A stretch of 64,000 nucleotides of DNA from Anaerolineales bacterium (GTDB lineage: Bacteria > Chloroflexota > Anaerolineae > 4572-78 > J111). Numbering within the stretch: position 1 is the stretch's first letter; each line of letters begins with the position of its first letter. The notes beneath the pieces were generated by a model, which worked only from the letters and a program-made list of their open reading frames with translations, ran no database searches and was not told the DNA's origin. The stretch lies in the NCBI GenBank assembly GCA_020634935.1, contig JACKAT010000001.1:272460-336459 (forward strand), given 5' to 3'. The translations under genes and the position numbers were made by a program. Positions 7,837-16,921 of this stretch are shown one piece after another.

Positions 7837-8427
7837 ATGACTGGCGCTGTTACTCACAAAAATGAAGTTGTGCAAGACCCTCCCTTTGTTCAATGGTTAT
7901 TAAGTAGTCCCGGCGCGGCCTGGATCTGGCTGGTGCTGCGCGTTTGGCTCGGCTATCAGTGGATCGAAGCCTCCCTTCACAAAATTCACAACCCGGCCTG
8001 GGTGGAGACAGGGGCCGCTTTGAAAGGCTATTGGGAAAACGCGATTATTATTCCTGAAGCGGGCCGCCCATCCATCGCTTTCGACTGGTATCGCAGTTTC
8101 ATTCAATCTCTACTCGACGCTCAAGCTTGGACCTGGTTTGCTCCGCTGGTAGCTTATGGGGAACTGATTATTGGTATCGCTCTGGTGCTGGGCCTCTTCA
8201 CCGGTATCGCCGCTTTCTTCGGTGGCTTTATGAACTGGAACTTTATGATGGCCGGCAGCGCCAGCACCAACCCGATGTTGTTCGTAGTGGCTGTGGGCTT
8301 GATTATGGCCTGGAAAGTCGCCGGCTACGTCGGTTTAGACTACTTCTTACTGCCCCTGTTAGGCACACCCTGGCGCGGGATTACAATTCAAAAATCGGCT
8401 CCACAAGCAGAACCCGCAGCCGCCTAG
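7837..8427 (+). CDS. DoxX-family integral membrane protein
   Basis: 196 residues with about four hydrophobic segments (around 25-45, 98-118, 122-145 and 150-175). The sequence includes LRVWLGYQWIEASLHKI, typical of the first helix of the DoxX/TQO small-subunit family, and a GELIIGIALVLGLFTGIAA second segment. Members are quinone-linked membrane proteins or of unknown function; the role here is not predictable. Start ATG 7837 follows ATAAGGAG. It ends at a bidirectional terminator facing the two-component genes. Confidence 0.75.
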   Translation: MTGAVTHKNEVVQDPPFVQWLLSSPGAAWIWLVLRVWLGYQWIEASLHKIHNPAWVETGAALKGYWENAIIIPEAGRPSIAFDWYRSFIQSLLDAQAWTWFAPLVAYGELIIGIALVLGLFTGIAAFFGGFMNWNFMMAGSASTNPMLFVVAVGLIMAWKVAGYVGLDYFLLPLLGTPWRGITIQKSAPQAEPAAA

Positions 8428-8449
8428 AACTTCTGACTGGTTTTTACAT

Positions 8450-8481
8450 AAAAAAAGAGCCTCAACCGAGGCTCTTTTTTT
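8450..8481. terminator. Bidirectional intrinsic terminator
   Basis: AAAAAAGAGCCTC and GAGGCTCTTTTTT pair around AACC, with A- and T-runs on the two sides. It lies between the convergent doxX-like gene and the response regulator gene. Confidence 0.9.
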
Positions 8482-8482
8482 G

Positions 8483-9145
8483 TTAATCCACCAGTCCATG
8501 CTTCAAGGCAAAGCGAACCAAAGCCGAGCGGGTGGTAATATTAAGTTTCTCCATGCCTCGGGCTTTGTAAGTTTCGACCGTTTTGACACTCAAATGCAGT
8601 ATCTCGGCGATTTCTTTGTTGGTATGGCCCAGGGCGATTAACCGGATGACCTCTTGTTCGCGGTCGCTTAAGTTAGATAGCTGGCTGTCGGGCGTAGCGA
8701 CGGCCGGCGCGCTGTTGATCGCCTGTTCTAATAAAATGTGAGCGTGCGACGGGTGCAAAAATACACCGCCGTTATACACGGTTCGAATGGCGGTTAGCAG
8801 TTCACTGTCGGCGGCTTCCTTTAAGACGTATCCGGCGCCGCCGGCGGCCAGCACCTGTCGCAGGTAAACGGCATCATCGTGCATGGTCAGGATCAAGACC
8901 CGGCTGTGAGGGACCTTATGGCGTAGTTCTGCTAGAGCCTCTAAGCCGTTGGTGTGGGGCATGTTGATATCCAGCAAAACCAGGTCGGGTTGGAGTTTAA
9001 CGGCGATGGCTACGCAGCTTTCACCGTCGCCGGCCTCGCCGACCACGACCATATCCGGTTCGGCGTTGAGTAAGACTCTGAGGCCGGCCCGTAACACGGC
9101 ATGATCATCGGCTAATACAATTCGGATTTGCCTGTCATCGCTCAT
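8483..9145 (-). CDS. NarL/FixJ-type response regulator
   Basis: 220 residues. Receiver domain about 7-125 with Asp13/Asp14, phospho-acceptor Asp59 in LLDINMP, and a conserved Lys in VLKEA. The C-terminal LuxR-type helix-turn-helix is at about 157-215 (LSDREQEVIRLIALGHTN, then SVKTVETYKARG). The start codon overlaps the end of the upstream kinase gene by 4 bp, so the two are translationally coupled and are cognate partners. The target genes are not evident. Confidence 0.93.
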   Translation of the reverse strand: MSDDRQIRIVLADDHAVLRAGLRVLLNAEPDMVVVGEAGDGESCVAIAVKLQPDLVLLDINMPHTNGLEALAELRHKVPHSRVLILTMHDDAVYLRQVLAAGGAGYVLKEAADSELLTAIRTVYNGGVFLHPSHAHILLEQAINSAPAVATPDSQLSNLSDREQEVIRLIALGHTNKEIAEILHLSVKTVETYKARGMEKLNITTRSALVRFALKHGLVD

Positions 9146-10656
9146 ATCGGAATCTCCGCATAGATCGTTGTGCCTTCTTCGCTGCTTTCAATTTGCAACC
9201 GGCCGCCGAGTAAATCCGCCCGTTCAAACATCCCGTGGATACCAACGCTGCTGCCGGCGCGAGACGCCCCGTCCGGATCAAACCCGTGACCGTTGTCCTC
9301 GACAATGGCCTGCACCTGCCCGTTGCGCTGGGTCAATAAGACGCTCAAGGCGGTAGCGCCGCTGTGGCGAGCCGCATTGGTCATCGCTTCCTGAACAATC
9401 CGGTAGAGGCTGGTTTCAACGGTAGACGGCAGGCGATTCGGCAGATCGGCATGAAAATCAACGGGTAAGGCCGGGTATAACTTGGAGAACTCCCCCAGGT
9501 AACGCTCGACCGCCGCCGCCAGACCCAAGTCGTCCAGCGCGCTGGGGCGTAGTTGGCGGCTGAGCAGCCGGACGTTTTCCAGTGTTTCGGTGGCGACTTG
9601 CCGCAGTTCGGCGGCTTTAGCTTGGAGGACGGCCGGATCATCCAGTTGGTTTAATATTTTCAGCCCCACCAGCAGCGAGGTTAGCGCCTGGCCGACGCCA
9701 TCATGCAGTTCACGGGCAATACGTTTGCGCTCTTCTTCCTGGGCATTGATCAGTTGGGCCAGCAGGCGCGTTCGGGCCGCCTCTTTTTCTTCGATGGCTC
9801 GATGACTGACTTCCAGATCGCACGTCATCTGGTTAAAGGCATCGGCCAGCGCGCCGATTTCGTCGTCGGCCCAGTGGGGAACCCGCACCGTCAAATCGCC
9901 CTGCCGCACCCGTTCGGTGGCCGTGACCAGGGCCAGGATAGGGCGGGTTAATAACCAGGTCAGCAGCATAGCGGCCAAAATGCCAAACAGCCCCACCACC
10001 GCCGTGGTTAACAACATTTGCCACGTGGTTCGATTGATGACGCCCTGCAACCGGGCTTCGGACAGGCCAACCCGCAGCGTTTCCGCCCCATCGTCGGCAA
10101 TCAGCGCCGCAAATTCATGAATGTGACCTTCGTGGTTTTCGAAATGGATATGATGACCGTGGCCGTCGGGGGCAATCGTATTGGTGTAATCGTGGAGTAA
10201 AAATTGGGCGCTGAGGTCGGCAATATTCAGGTTTAGCAGGTCATCCGGAACGTGATCGGGAAAACTGTGGGCGATAACCTGGTTCTGGTCATCGACAATG
10301 AAGGCGTAGCGTACATCAGGATGGTTGGCTACCGTCTCCGTTAAAAGCTCTCTCAGCGCCGGCAAATCCCCCTGTTTCAGTGGCGCTACACTCCGAATAG
10401 AGAGATCCGTGATATAGGCATGTCCCAGCAGTTCCAATTCGTTGAGGAGATTGTGCTGCATCACAGTGCGGACTTCCCAGGTCACGCCCAGGCCCAAGAC
10501 CACCGTCAGCGTTAGCACAATACCCAAAATTTTGGTACGCACACTGACGCCCCCAATGAGCGTCCATAATTGCTCGCGGGTGGTGATGGTATCGGGGTGG
10601 GGTGGGGTGGGGTTCGATGCGTGGTTCATGATTATAAATGTTATCGCCTTAGACAT
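9142..10656 (-). CDS. Sensor histidine kinase, NarX-like (HisKA_3)
   Basis: About 504 residues. A membrane helix near residue 40-62 and another near 205-230 bracket a periplasm-side sensor region containing several His (HDYTNTIAPDGHGHHIHFENHEGHIHEF), which could bind metal. Then follow a HAMP domain, a coiled stretch, the HisKA_3 box with the phospho-acceptor His in RIARELHDGVGQA, and an ATPase domain (ARHSGA, DNGHGFDP, GIHGMFERA). It phosphorylates the response regulator with which it overlaps. The start is uncertain: ATG 10656 is chosen, TTG 10665 and ATG 10629 are alternatives, and none has a clear ribosome site. Confidence 0.9.
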   Translation of the reverse strand: MSKAITFIIMNHASNPTPPHPDTITTREQLWTLIGGVSVRTKILGIVLTLTVVLGLGVTWEVRTVMQHNLLNELELLGHAYITDLSIRSVAPLKQGDLPALRELLTETVANHPDVRYAFIVDDQNQVIAHSFPDHVPDDLLNLNIADLSAQFLLHDYTNTIAPDGHGHHIHFENHEGHIHEFAALIADDGAETLRVGLSEARLQGVINRTTWQMLLTTAVVGLFGILAAMLLTWLLTRPILALVTATERVRQGDLTVRVPHWADDEIGALADAFNQMTCDLEVSHRAIEEKEAARTRLLAQLINAQEEERKRIARELHDGVGQALTSLLVGLKILNQLDDPAVLQAKAAELRQVATETLENVRLLSRQLRPSALDDLGLAAAVERYLGEFSKLYPALPVDFHADLPNRLPSTVETSLYRIVQEAMTNAARHSGATALSVLLTQRNGQVQAIVEDNGHGFDPDGASRAGSSVGIHGMFERADLLGGRLQIESSEEGTTIYAEIPI

Positions 10657-10786
10657 CCTCGTCAAATTAAAATGGAAAGTTAGCCAATAGGGGGATAACC
10701 TTCCCCGTAAGTCTGCGATGGAAATGAGAATTAGGTGACATCTATTATATTACCAAGCGGGTGAGTTTGCTAAAAACCTGTCGGTA

Positions 10787-11130
10787 GTAAAAAAAGGAGG
10801 TCGCTCTTTAAGCGATGCCTTTTCGGCGGCAAAAAAAGGGAGATAGTTTCAAATCACCCCCTTTTCATCGATAAAAAAAGAGGGGGCATTTCAAACCGAT
10901 CGCCTTTTGGCGGCAAAAAAAGGGGAGCGATTTCAAACCGACCCCCTTTTGGTGGCAAAGCGACGGGGGCGATTTCAAACCGACCCCCTTTTGGTGGCAA
11001 AGCGACGGGGGCGATTTCAAACCGACCCCCTTTTGGCGGCAAAAAAAGGGGAGCGATTTCAAACCGATCGCCTTTTGGCGGCAAAAAAAGGGGGGCGATT
11101 TCAAACCGACCCCCTTTTGACGACAAAATA
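10787..11130. repeat. Tandem array, 42-bp unit, about 8 copies
   Basis: GATTTCAAACCGA recurs every 42 bp (10929, 10971, 11013, 11055, 11097) with more diverged copies upstream from about 10800. The unit also has CCCCCTTTTGG(T/C)GGCAAA. Reading frames across it on both strands are repeat artefacts. The gap between the kinase gene and ccdA contains nothing else. Confidence 0.93.
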
Positions 11131-11141
11131 AAGGTTGCTTC

Positions 11142-11822
11142 TCATCCCCAAAACAACGCAATCACCTCCCAGTTGGCCCACAGATCATATAGCCCGATCC
11201 CGACCAACAGCAGGCCGCCGATAAGGTTCACAATACGGGCGTGAACGGCAAACTGGCGGGTAATCCAGCGCTGCGACGCGCCTGATAGAAAAGACAGCGC
11301 CAGCAGCGGCAGCCCGAAGCCGACGCCAAACCACAGGAAGATCGATAGCTGGCTCAACGCCTGCCCGGCCGACAGCGAATAAGCGAAGATACCAACCACC
11401 AGCGGCCCGGAGCAGGGCAAGGCGATTGGCCCGTAGAGTAGGCCATAGGTGAAGGCATTCAGGTACGGGTTCGATAGACCGGGAACCTGCATTTGCGGCA
11501 GTTGTTTGAACGGATTGTAGTTCAGCAGCAGCATGACCCCCAGACTGATGATCAACAGATCGGCCAGCGGAATGAGAATCGACAGCGCTCGCCCCACCGA
11601 CAGCGACAGCAGGGCGATGATCAGCCCCAGGGCCAGCATCATCGCCAGCACGCCGGCCAGCACAAAGAAGCCTAAAAAGTACCGCCCGTACTGGCGATTG
11701 GCCAGCGCGGCCTGCCCGCCGCTGAGGTAGGCCAGATAACCGGGGTAGAGCGGTAAAACGCAGGGGCTGGTCGTCGCCAGCAAGCCGAGTGAGATGGACG
11801 TGAAAATGGCCTCAAAACCCAT
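11142..11822 (-). CDS. ccdA: CcdA/DsbD-type thiol-reductant membrane transporter
   Basis: 226 residues with six hydrophobic segments. The two redox cysteines are in TTSPCVLPLYPGYLAYLSG (first helix) and LPCSGPLVVG (fourth helix), as in CcdA, which carries electrons from cytoplasmic thioredoxin across the membrane to extracytoplasmic thioredoxin-like proteins. Its ATG is 3 bp after the stop codon of the thioredoxin-like gene, so the two form an operon. Confidence 0.93.
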   Translation of the reverse strand: MGFEAIFTSISLGLLATTSPCVLPLYPGYLAYLSGGQAALANRQYGRYFLGFFVLAGVLAMMLALGLIIALLSLSVGRALSILIPLADLLIISLGVMLLLNYNPFKQLPQMQVPGLSNPYLNAFTYGLLYGPIALPCSGPLVVGIFAYSLSAGQALSQLSIFLWFGVGFGLPLLALSFLSGASQRWITRQFAVHARIVNLIGGLLLVGIGLYDLWANWEVIALFWG

Positions 11823-11825
11823 TGC

Positions 11826-12746
11826 CTAGCCTTCCTCGCTTAAAAACGGGGCCAGCGCCTCTTGCAGCGTTTGAGCCGATTTGGGGCCGAATTCCAGCGG
11901 GTGCGCCTGCCCCTGGCGGTCGATGATCAGCATCGGGGTGGCCGGCGGGTTGAGGAATTGGCCGCCGTACAGTTGGCCGATCTCGGCGGCTACCTCGCCC
12001 GGCGCAACGGCGTAGACCCAATCGAAGCCGTTTTTGTCGGTGTGGGCCTTGAGAATGGCGTTATCCTCGTTGGGATCGATGTCGATGGCGACGCTGACCA
12101 GACCGGGTTGGTCGCCCAATTGGCTGTGGAGCGACAGCACTTCCCGCTGCTGGCGCAGGCAGTTGGTACACCAAACCGCCATCGTTTCAACCAGCACCAC
12201 TTTATTCTGGAAATCGGCGATCTTAAATGTTTCGCCGGTATTGACGTTGGTCAGTTCAACGTTGTACCAGGCCGGCAAATCGACCGGGGCGCTATCGGTC
12301 ATAGCCTCGTCACTCATCGCTTCGTCGCCGGCGGCGTCGTCAGCCATCGCTGTATGTTCAGTCATGGCGTCGCTCGCCGGGTCGCCGGCCATCGCTTCTT
12401 CATCCGTCATCGCTTCGTCCGCCATCGCCTCATCGGTCATGGCGTCGTCGGCCATCGCTTCTTTATCCGGCATCGCTTCATCCGCCATCGCCTCATCGGT
12501 CATGGCGTCGTCGGCCATCGCTTTATCCGCCATCGTATCCTTCTCAGCCATGCTTTCGTCGGCCATCGCTTCGTCACTCTGGGACTCTGGGGACGGCCTG
12601 GCCGCTTCGGCGGGGGCCGATTGTTCGGGCGCGGCAGCCGGGGCGGCCCCCCCGCAAGCGGCGACGATCAAGGCGGTCAGCAGCAGCGCCAACAGCAAAC
12701 TTAAGCGATTTTTTCTGTGAGTAACTTGATTAGTGGGTAACATCAA
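11826..12746 (-). CDS. TlpA-like thioredoxin-fold lipoprotein with Met-Ala-Asp repeat linker
   Basis: 306 residues. A signal peptide ends in a lipobox (LIVAAC, Cys about 31). Residues about 55-155 are a low-complexity spacer built from variations of MADEAM and MTDEAM. The thioredoxin-like domain follows, with the redox site WCTNC and a Pro segment (PATPMLIID) in the usual place. It would be anchored outside the membrane and be re-reduced by the adjoining CcdA; likely clients are cytochrome c or other extracytoplasmic thiols (inference). The spacer has over fifteen Met residues, which is unusual and could serve as oxidant sink or metal ligand. Confidence 0.88.
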   Translation of the reverse strand: MMLPTNQVTHRKNRLSLLLALLLTALIVAACGGAAPAAAPEQSAPAEAARPSPESQSDEAMADESMAEKDTMADKAMADDAMTDEAMADEAMPDKEAMADDAMTDEAMADEAMTDEEAMAGDPASDAMTEHTAMADDAAGDEAMSDEAMTDSAPVDLPAWYNVELTNVNTGETFKIADFQNKVVLVETMAVWCTNCLRQQREVLSLHSQLGDQPGLVSVAIDIDPNEDNAILKAHTDKNGFDWVYAVAPGEVAAEIGQLYGGQFLNPPATPMLIIDRQGQAHPLEFGPKSAQTLQEALAPFLSEEG

Positions 12747-13007
12747 AATCTCCTCTATTTTCTAAATGCTAATTTTGGCTTGCCCGGATTAAACGGCGCG
12801 TATGAGCCGATGGCGATCCGGTTTTAAGTCATCGTCATCTGTTCTCAGACCAGCCACCGTTTCAGTATGGTCAAGATTCCTTACAGATTTCTTACAGGTG
12901 GGCCGCTTGCTGTTTGGCCGGACAAAGGCTCCCCTTATTATTTTTCGTGAGGCCTATTTCGGATTATAATCCCTGAAATACCTTGTCACTTGTCCGGGAG
13001 AAAATGA

Positions 13008-13448
13008 ATGACTGAGACTATCGAAACCCTGCCTCCCCGTCTGGCTCAGATTGTCGAAGATTTTAGCTGGGCGGAAGGCCGCGATAAACTGGAACTGCTG
13101 CTGGAATACTCGGAAAAGATGCCGCCTCTGCCTGACTGGCTCAATAGGCAGGCCAATATGGAGCAGATACACGAATGTATGACGCCGGTCTTTGTTCATG
13201 CCGAACTGGAAGACGGCGGTATGCATTATTACTTTGATATCCCGCCTGAGTCGCCCACCGTGCGCGGCTACGCGGCTATTTTGGGTGAAGGGCTGCGGGG
13301 TGTCGCCCCTGAAGATGTCCTCAAAGTGCCGGCCCACTTTTATCTGGAAATGGGGTTGCAGAAAGTGTTGACGACCCAACGGCTGAACGGTATCGGCGCG
13401 ATTTTGGCCCACGTCAAACGTCTCGCCACCCAAGAATTGGCCAAGTAG
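13008..13448 (+). CDS. sufE: SufE-like sulfur acceptor protein
   Basis: 146 residues, full length for SufE. Cys57 in IHECMTPVFV aligns with the sulfur-accepting Cys of SufE, and SPTVRGYAAIL and LGLQKVLTTQRLNG-like C-terminal sequence match the family. It takes persulfide sulfur from a SufS-type desulfurase for Fe-S assembly. No other suf gene is in view. Start ATG 13008 follows GGGAGA. It is 13 bp upstream of the AAA ATPase gene, possibly co-transcribed. The 261-bp gap before it contains only a weak, degenerate Pho-like repeat pair near 12880. Confidence 0.85.
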   Translation: MTETIETLPPRLAQIVEDFSWAEGRDKLELLLEYSEKMPPLPDWLNRQANMEQIHECMTPVFVHAELEDGGMHYYFDIPPESPTVRGYAAILGEGLRGVAPEDVLKVPAHFYLEMGLQKVLTTQRLNGIGAILAHVKRLATQELAK

Positions 13449-13461
13449 CCGATATAAACCT

Positions 13462-14553
13462 GTGACCTCACCACAAACGCCTTACCCATTTTCCGCCCTG
13501 GTTGGCCAGGAGGCGATGCAGTTGGCCCTGCTGCTCAACGCCATCAACCCGGCCATCGGCGGGGTGTTGATTCGCGGCCAGAAAGGCACGGCCAAATCGA
13601 CCGCCGCCCGCGCGCTGGCGGCCCTGCTGCCACCTATCGAAGCCCGGCCCGGCTGTCCCTTCAACTGCCCGCCCGAGCAACCGGCGGCCATCTGTCCGGT
13701 GTGCCGCTCAGCCGGCCCCCCCGCCCCCGCCTCACGCCCCACGCCTTTTGTCGAGCTGCCGGTCGGAGCCAGCGATGATCGGGTGGTGGGCACGCTGGAT
13801 ATCGAACGCGCGCTGCAATCGGGCCAGCGCCATTTTGAGCCGGGGCTGCTGGCTCAGGCCCATCGCGGCATTCTGTACGTGGATGAGGTCAATCTGCTGG
13901 CCGATCATATTGTCGATGTCCTGCTCGACGCCGCCGCGTCCGGTACCAATACCGTCGAGCGCGAGGGCGTCAGCGTCAGCCATCCGGCCCGATTCATTCT
14001 GGTGGGAACCATGAATCCGGAAGAGGGCGAACTGCGCCCCCAACTGCTCGATCGGTTCGGGCTGGCGGTAGAAGTGGCCGGGCCAACCGACGCCGCGCTG
14101 CGAACCGCCGTTGTCCGCCGCCGAATTGCCTTCGAGGCCAATCCCGCCGCCTTTTACAGCCAATTTGCCGATCAAGAAGCAGCGTTGGGGCAGCGCATCG
14201 GTCAGGCGCAGCAGCTAGTACCACAAGTCACGCTCAGCGACGGCCTGCTGGAGCTGATTAGCCAAATTTGCATCGGCAGCCAGGTGGATGGGCTGCGGGC
14301 CGATATTACGATGTACAAAACGGCTCAAACGCTGGCCGCCTGGGAAGAGCGAGGAGAAGTCAACGTCGATGATATTCGCCGGGCAGCGGAACTCGTGCTG
14401 CTGCATCGCCGCCGCCGCCAGCCCTTTGAAGAACCCGGCCTCGACCGGCAGCAGTTAGATAACCTCATCCAGCAGCACCAACCCCGACCCGGTCAGCGCG
14501 GCGGCGCTGATCGTCAAGACGCTCCCGATAACACCGATACGGAGGGTGAGTGA
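13462..14553 (+). CDS. Magnesium-chelatase subunit I-type AAA+ ATPase
   Basis: 363 residues. Walker A GQKGTAKST at 39-47, a Cys-rich insertion (CPFNC then CPVCRS), Walker B ILYVDEVNLL, and GTMNPEEGELRPQLLDRFGL as sensor region. This pattern is that of BchI/ChlI, the ATPase motor of metal chelatases. The start is GTG 13462. The next gene, a VWA protein with a short overlap, corresponds to the D subunit, so the pair could form an I-D motor. No H-type catalytic subunit and no other tetrapyrrole genes are visible, so the substrate is open; cobalamin or another MoxR/VWA-type assembly role are options. Confidence 0.85.
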   Translation: MTSPQTPYPFSALVGQEAMQLALLLNAINPAIGGVLIRGQKGTAKSTAARALAALLPPIEARPGCPFNCPPEQPAAICPVCRSAGPPAPASRPTPFVELPVGASDDRVVGTLDIERALQSGQRHFEPGLLAQAHRGILYVDEVNLLADHIVDVLLDAAASGTNTVEREGVSVSHPARFILVGTMNPEEGELRPQLLDRFGLAVEVAGPTDAALRTAVVRRRIAFEANPAAFYSQFADQEAALGQRIGQAQQLVPQVTLSDGLLELISQICIGSQVDGLRADITMYKTAQTLAAWEERGEVNVDDIRRAAELVLLHRRRRQPFEEPGLDRQQLDNLIQQHQPRPGQRGGADRQDAPDNTDTEGE

Positions 14554-15481
14554 GCCGGACACGCCGCCCGATGATACCGGCCGCCCCGCTCCCGATCAGG
14601 TGTTCGCTCCCGGTCACCCATTTGCTCTAAAACAACCGCTGCCTTCAGCCGCCAGCCGTCGCCCCCAGCCCGGCCGGGGGCGGCGCAGCCAGGCCACAGC
14701 CACCCACCAAGGCGGGTTCTTTCTGTATGCCACCACCCCGACCGGCCCCATTCGCGACATCGCTCTCGCCGCCACCCTCCGCGCCGCTGCTCTGCGTTTA
14801 GCTCAAACTTCCCTCAGTTCTCTCTCTCATACCTCAATCTCTAATCTCCAACCTCTAACTCCCCACCCTCAATCTCCCCTCTCCCCTCTCCCCTCTCCCC
14901 TCTCTATTCCTGACCTACGCGTCAAAGTTCGCCGGGTGCGCACCGGCAACCTCATCCTGTTTGTGGTCGATGCCTCCGGCTCGATGGGGGCGCGCAAACG
15001 CATGATCGCCGTCAAAGGCGCGATGCTCAGCCTGCTGCTCGACGCCTACCAAAAGCGCGATCGGGTCGGGCTAATCACCTTTCGCGGCCAAAGCGCCCAC
15101 CTCCTCGTGCCGCCAACCAACTCGGTCGAGTTGGCCGAGCGGCAGTTGCGGCAGCTCCCCACCGGCGGGCGCACCCCGCTGCCGGCAGGCTTGCAGCTAG
15201 CCGATCAGGTGCTGACCAACCACCTCAAGCGAGACAGCGCCCTGACGCCGCTGTTAGTGCTCATCACCGACGGGCGGGTAACGTCGGCGGGCCAACTTCA
15301 GCAGATTGCCGTCGGTTTGGCGCAAAAAAAGATAGCTGCGTTGGTGTTGGATAGTGAGCAGGGTTTTGTACGGTTGGGGCTGGCTCGCCAGTTGGCGCAG
15401 TGGTTGGGTGCGCATTACTTGTTGTTGGATGAATTGCAGACGGAGACGATTGTGCGGCAAGTCAGATCGAGTTTAGGGTAA
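14546..15481 (+). CDS. VWA-domain protein, BchD C-terminal type
   Basis: 311 residues. The N-terminal half is Pro/Ser-rich and unordered; residues about 145-310 form a von Willebrand A domain with a complete MIDAS (DASGSMGA, a Thr in GGRTPL, and LITDGR). It partners the overlapping AAA+ ATPase upstream, as BchD does with BchI, but lacks the AAA-like N-terminal domain of full BchD. GTG 14546 overlaps the preceding gene by 8 bp. The segment encoding residues about 98-122 is a 7-bp-period CTCTAAT/CTCCCCT tract kept in frame. Confidence 0.82.
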   Translation: MSEPDTPPDDTGRPAPDQVFAPGHPFALKQPLPSAASRRPQPGRGRRSQATATHQGGFFLYATTPTGPIRDIALAATLRAAALRLAQTSLSSLSHTSISNLQPLTPHPQSPLSPLPSPLSIPDLRVKVRRVRTGNLILFVVDASGSMGARKRMIAVKGAMLSLLLDAYQKRDRVGLITFRGQSAHLLVPPTNSVELAERQLRQLPTGGRTPLPAGLQLADQVLTNHLKRDSALTPLLVLITDGRVTSAGQLQQIAVGLAQKKIAALVLDSEQGFVRLGLARQLAQWLGAHYLLLDELQTETIVRQVRSSLG

Positions 15482-15540
15482 TTTATTCGTAGTAATGGCT
15501 TTAGCCATTCTAAATCCTAAAGCGATGGCTACGAACCTGG

Positions 15541-16731
15541 CTACTGGCCCCAATAGGCGCTGACGTTTTGGAGATGATCCTCATAAGTCGCGGCGAAAAC
15601 GTGAGAGCCGCCCTCGCAGTTGGGGAATTGGCAGACGAAATAAAGGTAGTTCGTTTCGGCGGGATAAAGCACGGCCGTGATCGACTCGATGCTGGGGCTG
15701 GCGATGGGGCCGGGTGGTAGGCCGGGGTAGAGGTAGGTGTTGTACGGCGAATTAACCTTCGGATATTCGTCCAATGAAACCGGCGACTTCCACCATAAGC
15801 CGGTGTCCGACTGGTAGCCCATCGCGTATTGAACGGTGGGATCGGCCTGGAGGTGATTGAGCCCAAACGCTGGGTTGAGCCGATTGAGATAGACGCTGGC
15901 CACCAGCGGGCGCTCATTATCTAAAAACGTTTCTCGCTCGACGATAGAGGCAATAGTCAGGGCCTCATGAAAGGAGAGGCCGCGCTGGTGAGCCAGATCG
16001 AAGGCGTTGGCCGGAAGCTGCCGGCTGAAGTTGTCGAGCATCAAAGCAATCAACTCCTCCGGGGTGGCGTCGTCGGGCAAATGGTAGGTGCCTGGAGCCA
16101 GATAGCCTTCGTAGGATTGGCCGGTGGGGCGGTCGGCCAGCACCGGATGATCGATGGCAACGCCCTGGCGAGCGACACTTAAGAAGTAGTTGCCATCCAT
16201 AATTCCCGAGCGGTGCAAATGGGTGGCAATCTCCTCCAGCCGCCAACCGGGGGGGATAGAGACGGTATTTTGGGTGAAGCCGCCTCGATACAGTGCCGCG
16301 CCAAGCTGGCGCATAGTCATATTGCGCCGCAGTTGAAAGCTGCCGGCCTGCAAGCGGGTATCGATGCCGTTGTAGCGCAGCAACTGCCGGAATAGATCGG
16401 CATCTCCCACCAAGCCCATTTCCTTCAACCGAGTGGCAATTGTCTCCGCCGTTTCGCCCGGCTCGATGGTAAACGAGACCTGACTGGGATCGTTCGAGAT
16501 AGGGGTATTGATCGTTTCCGCCTGAGCGTTCAGTTCGTGATAAAGCGACAGCGCCTCCGAGTCGATGGGCAGCCGCCGCCACAGCGGGCCGTTTTCGATG
16601 ACCAGATGGGAACTGTCGTTGATCATGGTATAGGCAAATAACCCCGCCGCAATGAGCACGACCACGACCGCACCAAGAAACAGAAAAATGGTATGGATAA
16701 TGGCATGCAGGCAAGAGAATAGGCTTCTCAT
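15541..16731 (-). CDS. mltG: Endolytic transglycosylase MltG (YceG-like)
   Basis: 396 residues. One N-terminal membrane helix (about 15-38), a LysM-like region, and the YceG domain. The catalytic Glu is in SIVERE, followed by VASVYLNRLNP, LQADPTVQYAMG and SPYNTYLYPGLPPGPI. MltG cuts nascent glycan strands at the outer membrane face and sets glycan length. ATG 16731 has GGG at -9; longer in-frame extension to 16791 is made of repeat DNA and is unlikely to be translated. The usual ruvX neighbour is absent. Confidence 0.92.
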   Translation of the reverse strand: MRSLFSCLHAIIHTIFLFLGAVVVVLIAAGLFAYTMINDSSHLVIENGPLWRRLPIDSEALSLYHELNAQAETINTPISNDPSQVSFTIEPGETAETIATRLKEMGLVGDADLFRQLLRYNGIDTRLQAGSFQLRRNMTMRQLGAALYRGGFTQNTVSIPPGWRLEEIATHLHRSGIMDGNYFLSVARQGVAIDHPVLADRPTGQSYEGYLAPGTYHLPDDATPEELIALMLDNFSRQLPANAFDLAHQRGLSFHEALTIASIVERETFLDNERPLVASVYLNRLNPAFGLNHLQADPTVQYAMGYQSDTGLWWKSPVSLDEYPKVNSPYNTYLYPGLPPGPIASPSIESITAVLYPAETNYLYFVCQFPNCEGGSHVFAATYEDHLQNVSAYWGQ

Positions 16732-16756
16732 AAAATACCCTTGCAAATAAAACTCT

Positions 16757-16809
16757 GGAGCATCAAAGCTGGCTTTGATCGTAGGTGACAAAGCCAGCTT
16801 TGTCGTTCC
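16757..16809. repeat. Dispersed GGAGCATCAAAG palindromic element
   Basis: Left part GGAGCATCAAAGC with GCTTTGAT, right part GACAAAGCCAGCTTTGTC with GTTCC. It belongs to the same family as the 84-bp array unit and lies just upstream of mltG. Confidence 0.8.
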
Positions 16810-16921
16810 GTTCCATTTTCATTCTTATGTAAACATTATACTCAGAAATCTTAAAATGAGGAAAGAGGAATGAACTTCGCAGCGAACAGCGGTTAAAAGC
16901 CGGTGATTTTATAAAGAATGG

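Noticed and set aside
10854..11161. Reading frames of 14-residue repeats between the kinase gene and ccdA
   Set aside because: Same artefact of a 42-bp tandem repeat; both strands and more than one frame are open.
11862..12720. Two plus-strand frames opposite the thioredoxin-like gene
   Set aside because: They arise from the repetitive Met-Ala-Asp coding region; no start site or recognisable protein.
12859..12898. A third Pho box before sufE
   Set aside because: Only two good CTTACAG repeats at 11-bp period; the upstream two are degenerate and no -10 follows at the spacing seen in the other two sites.
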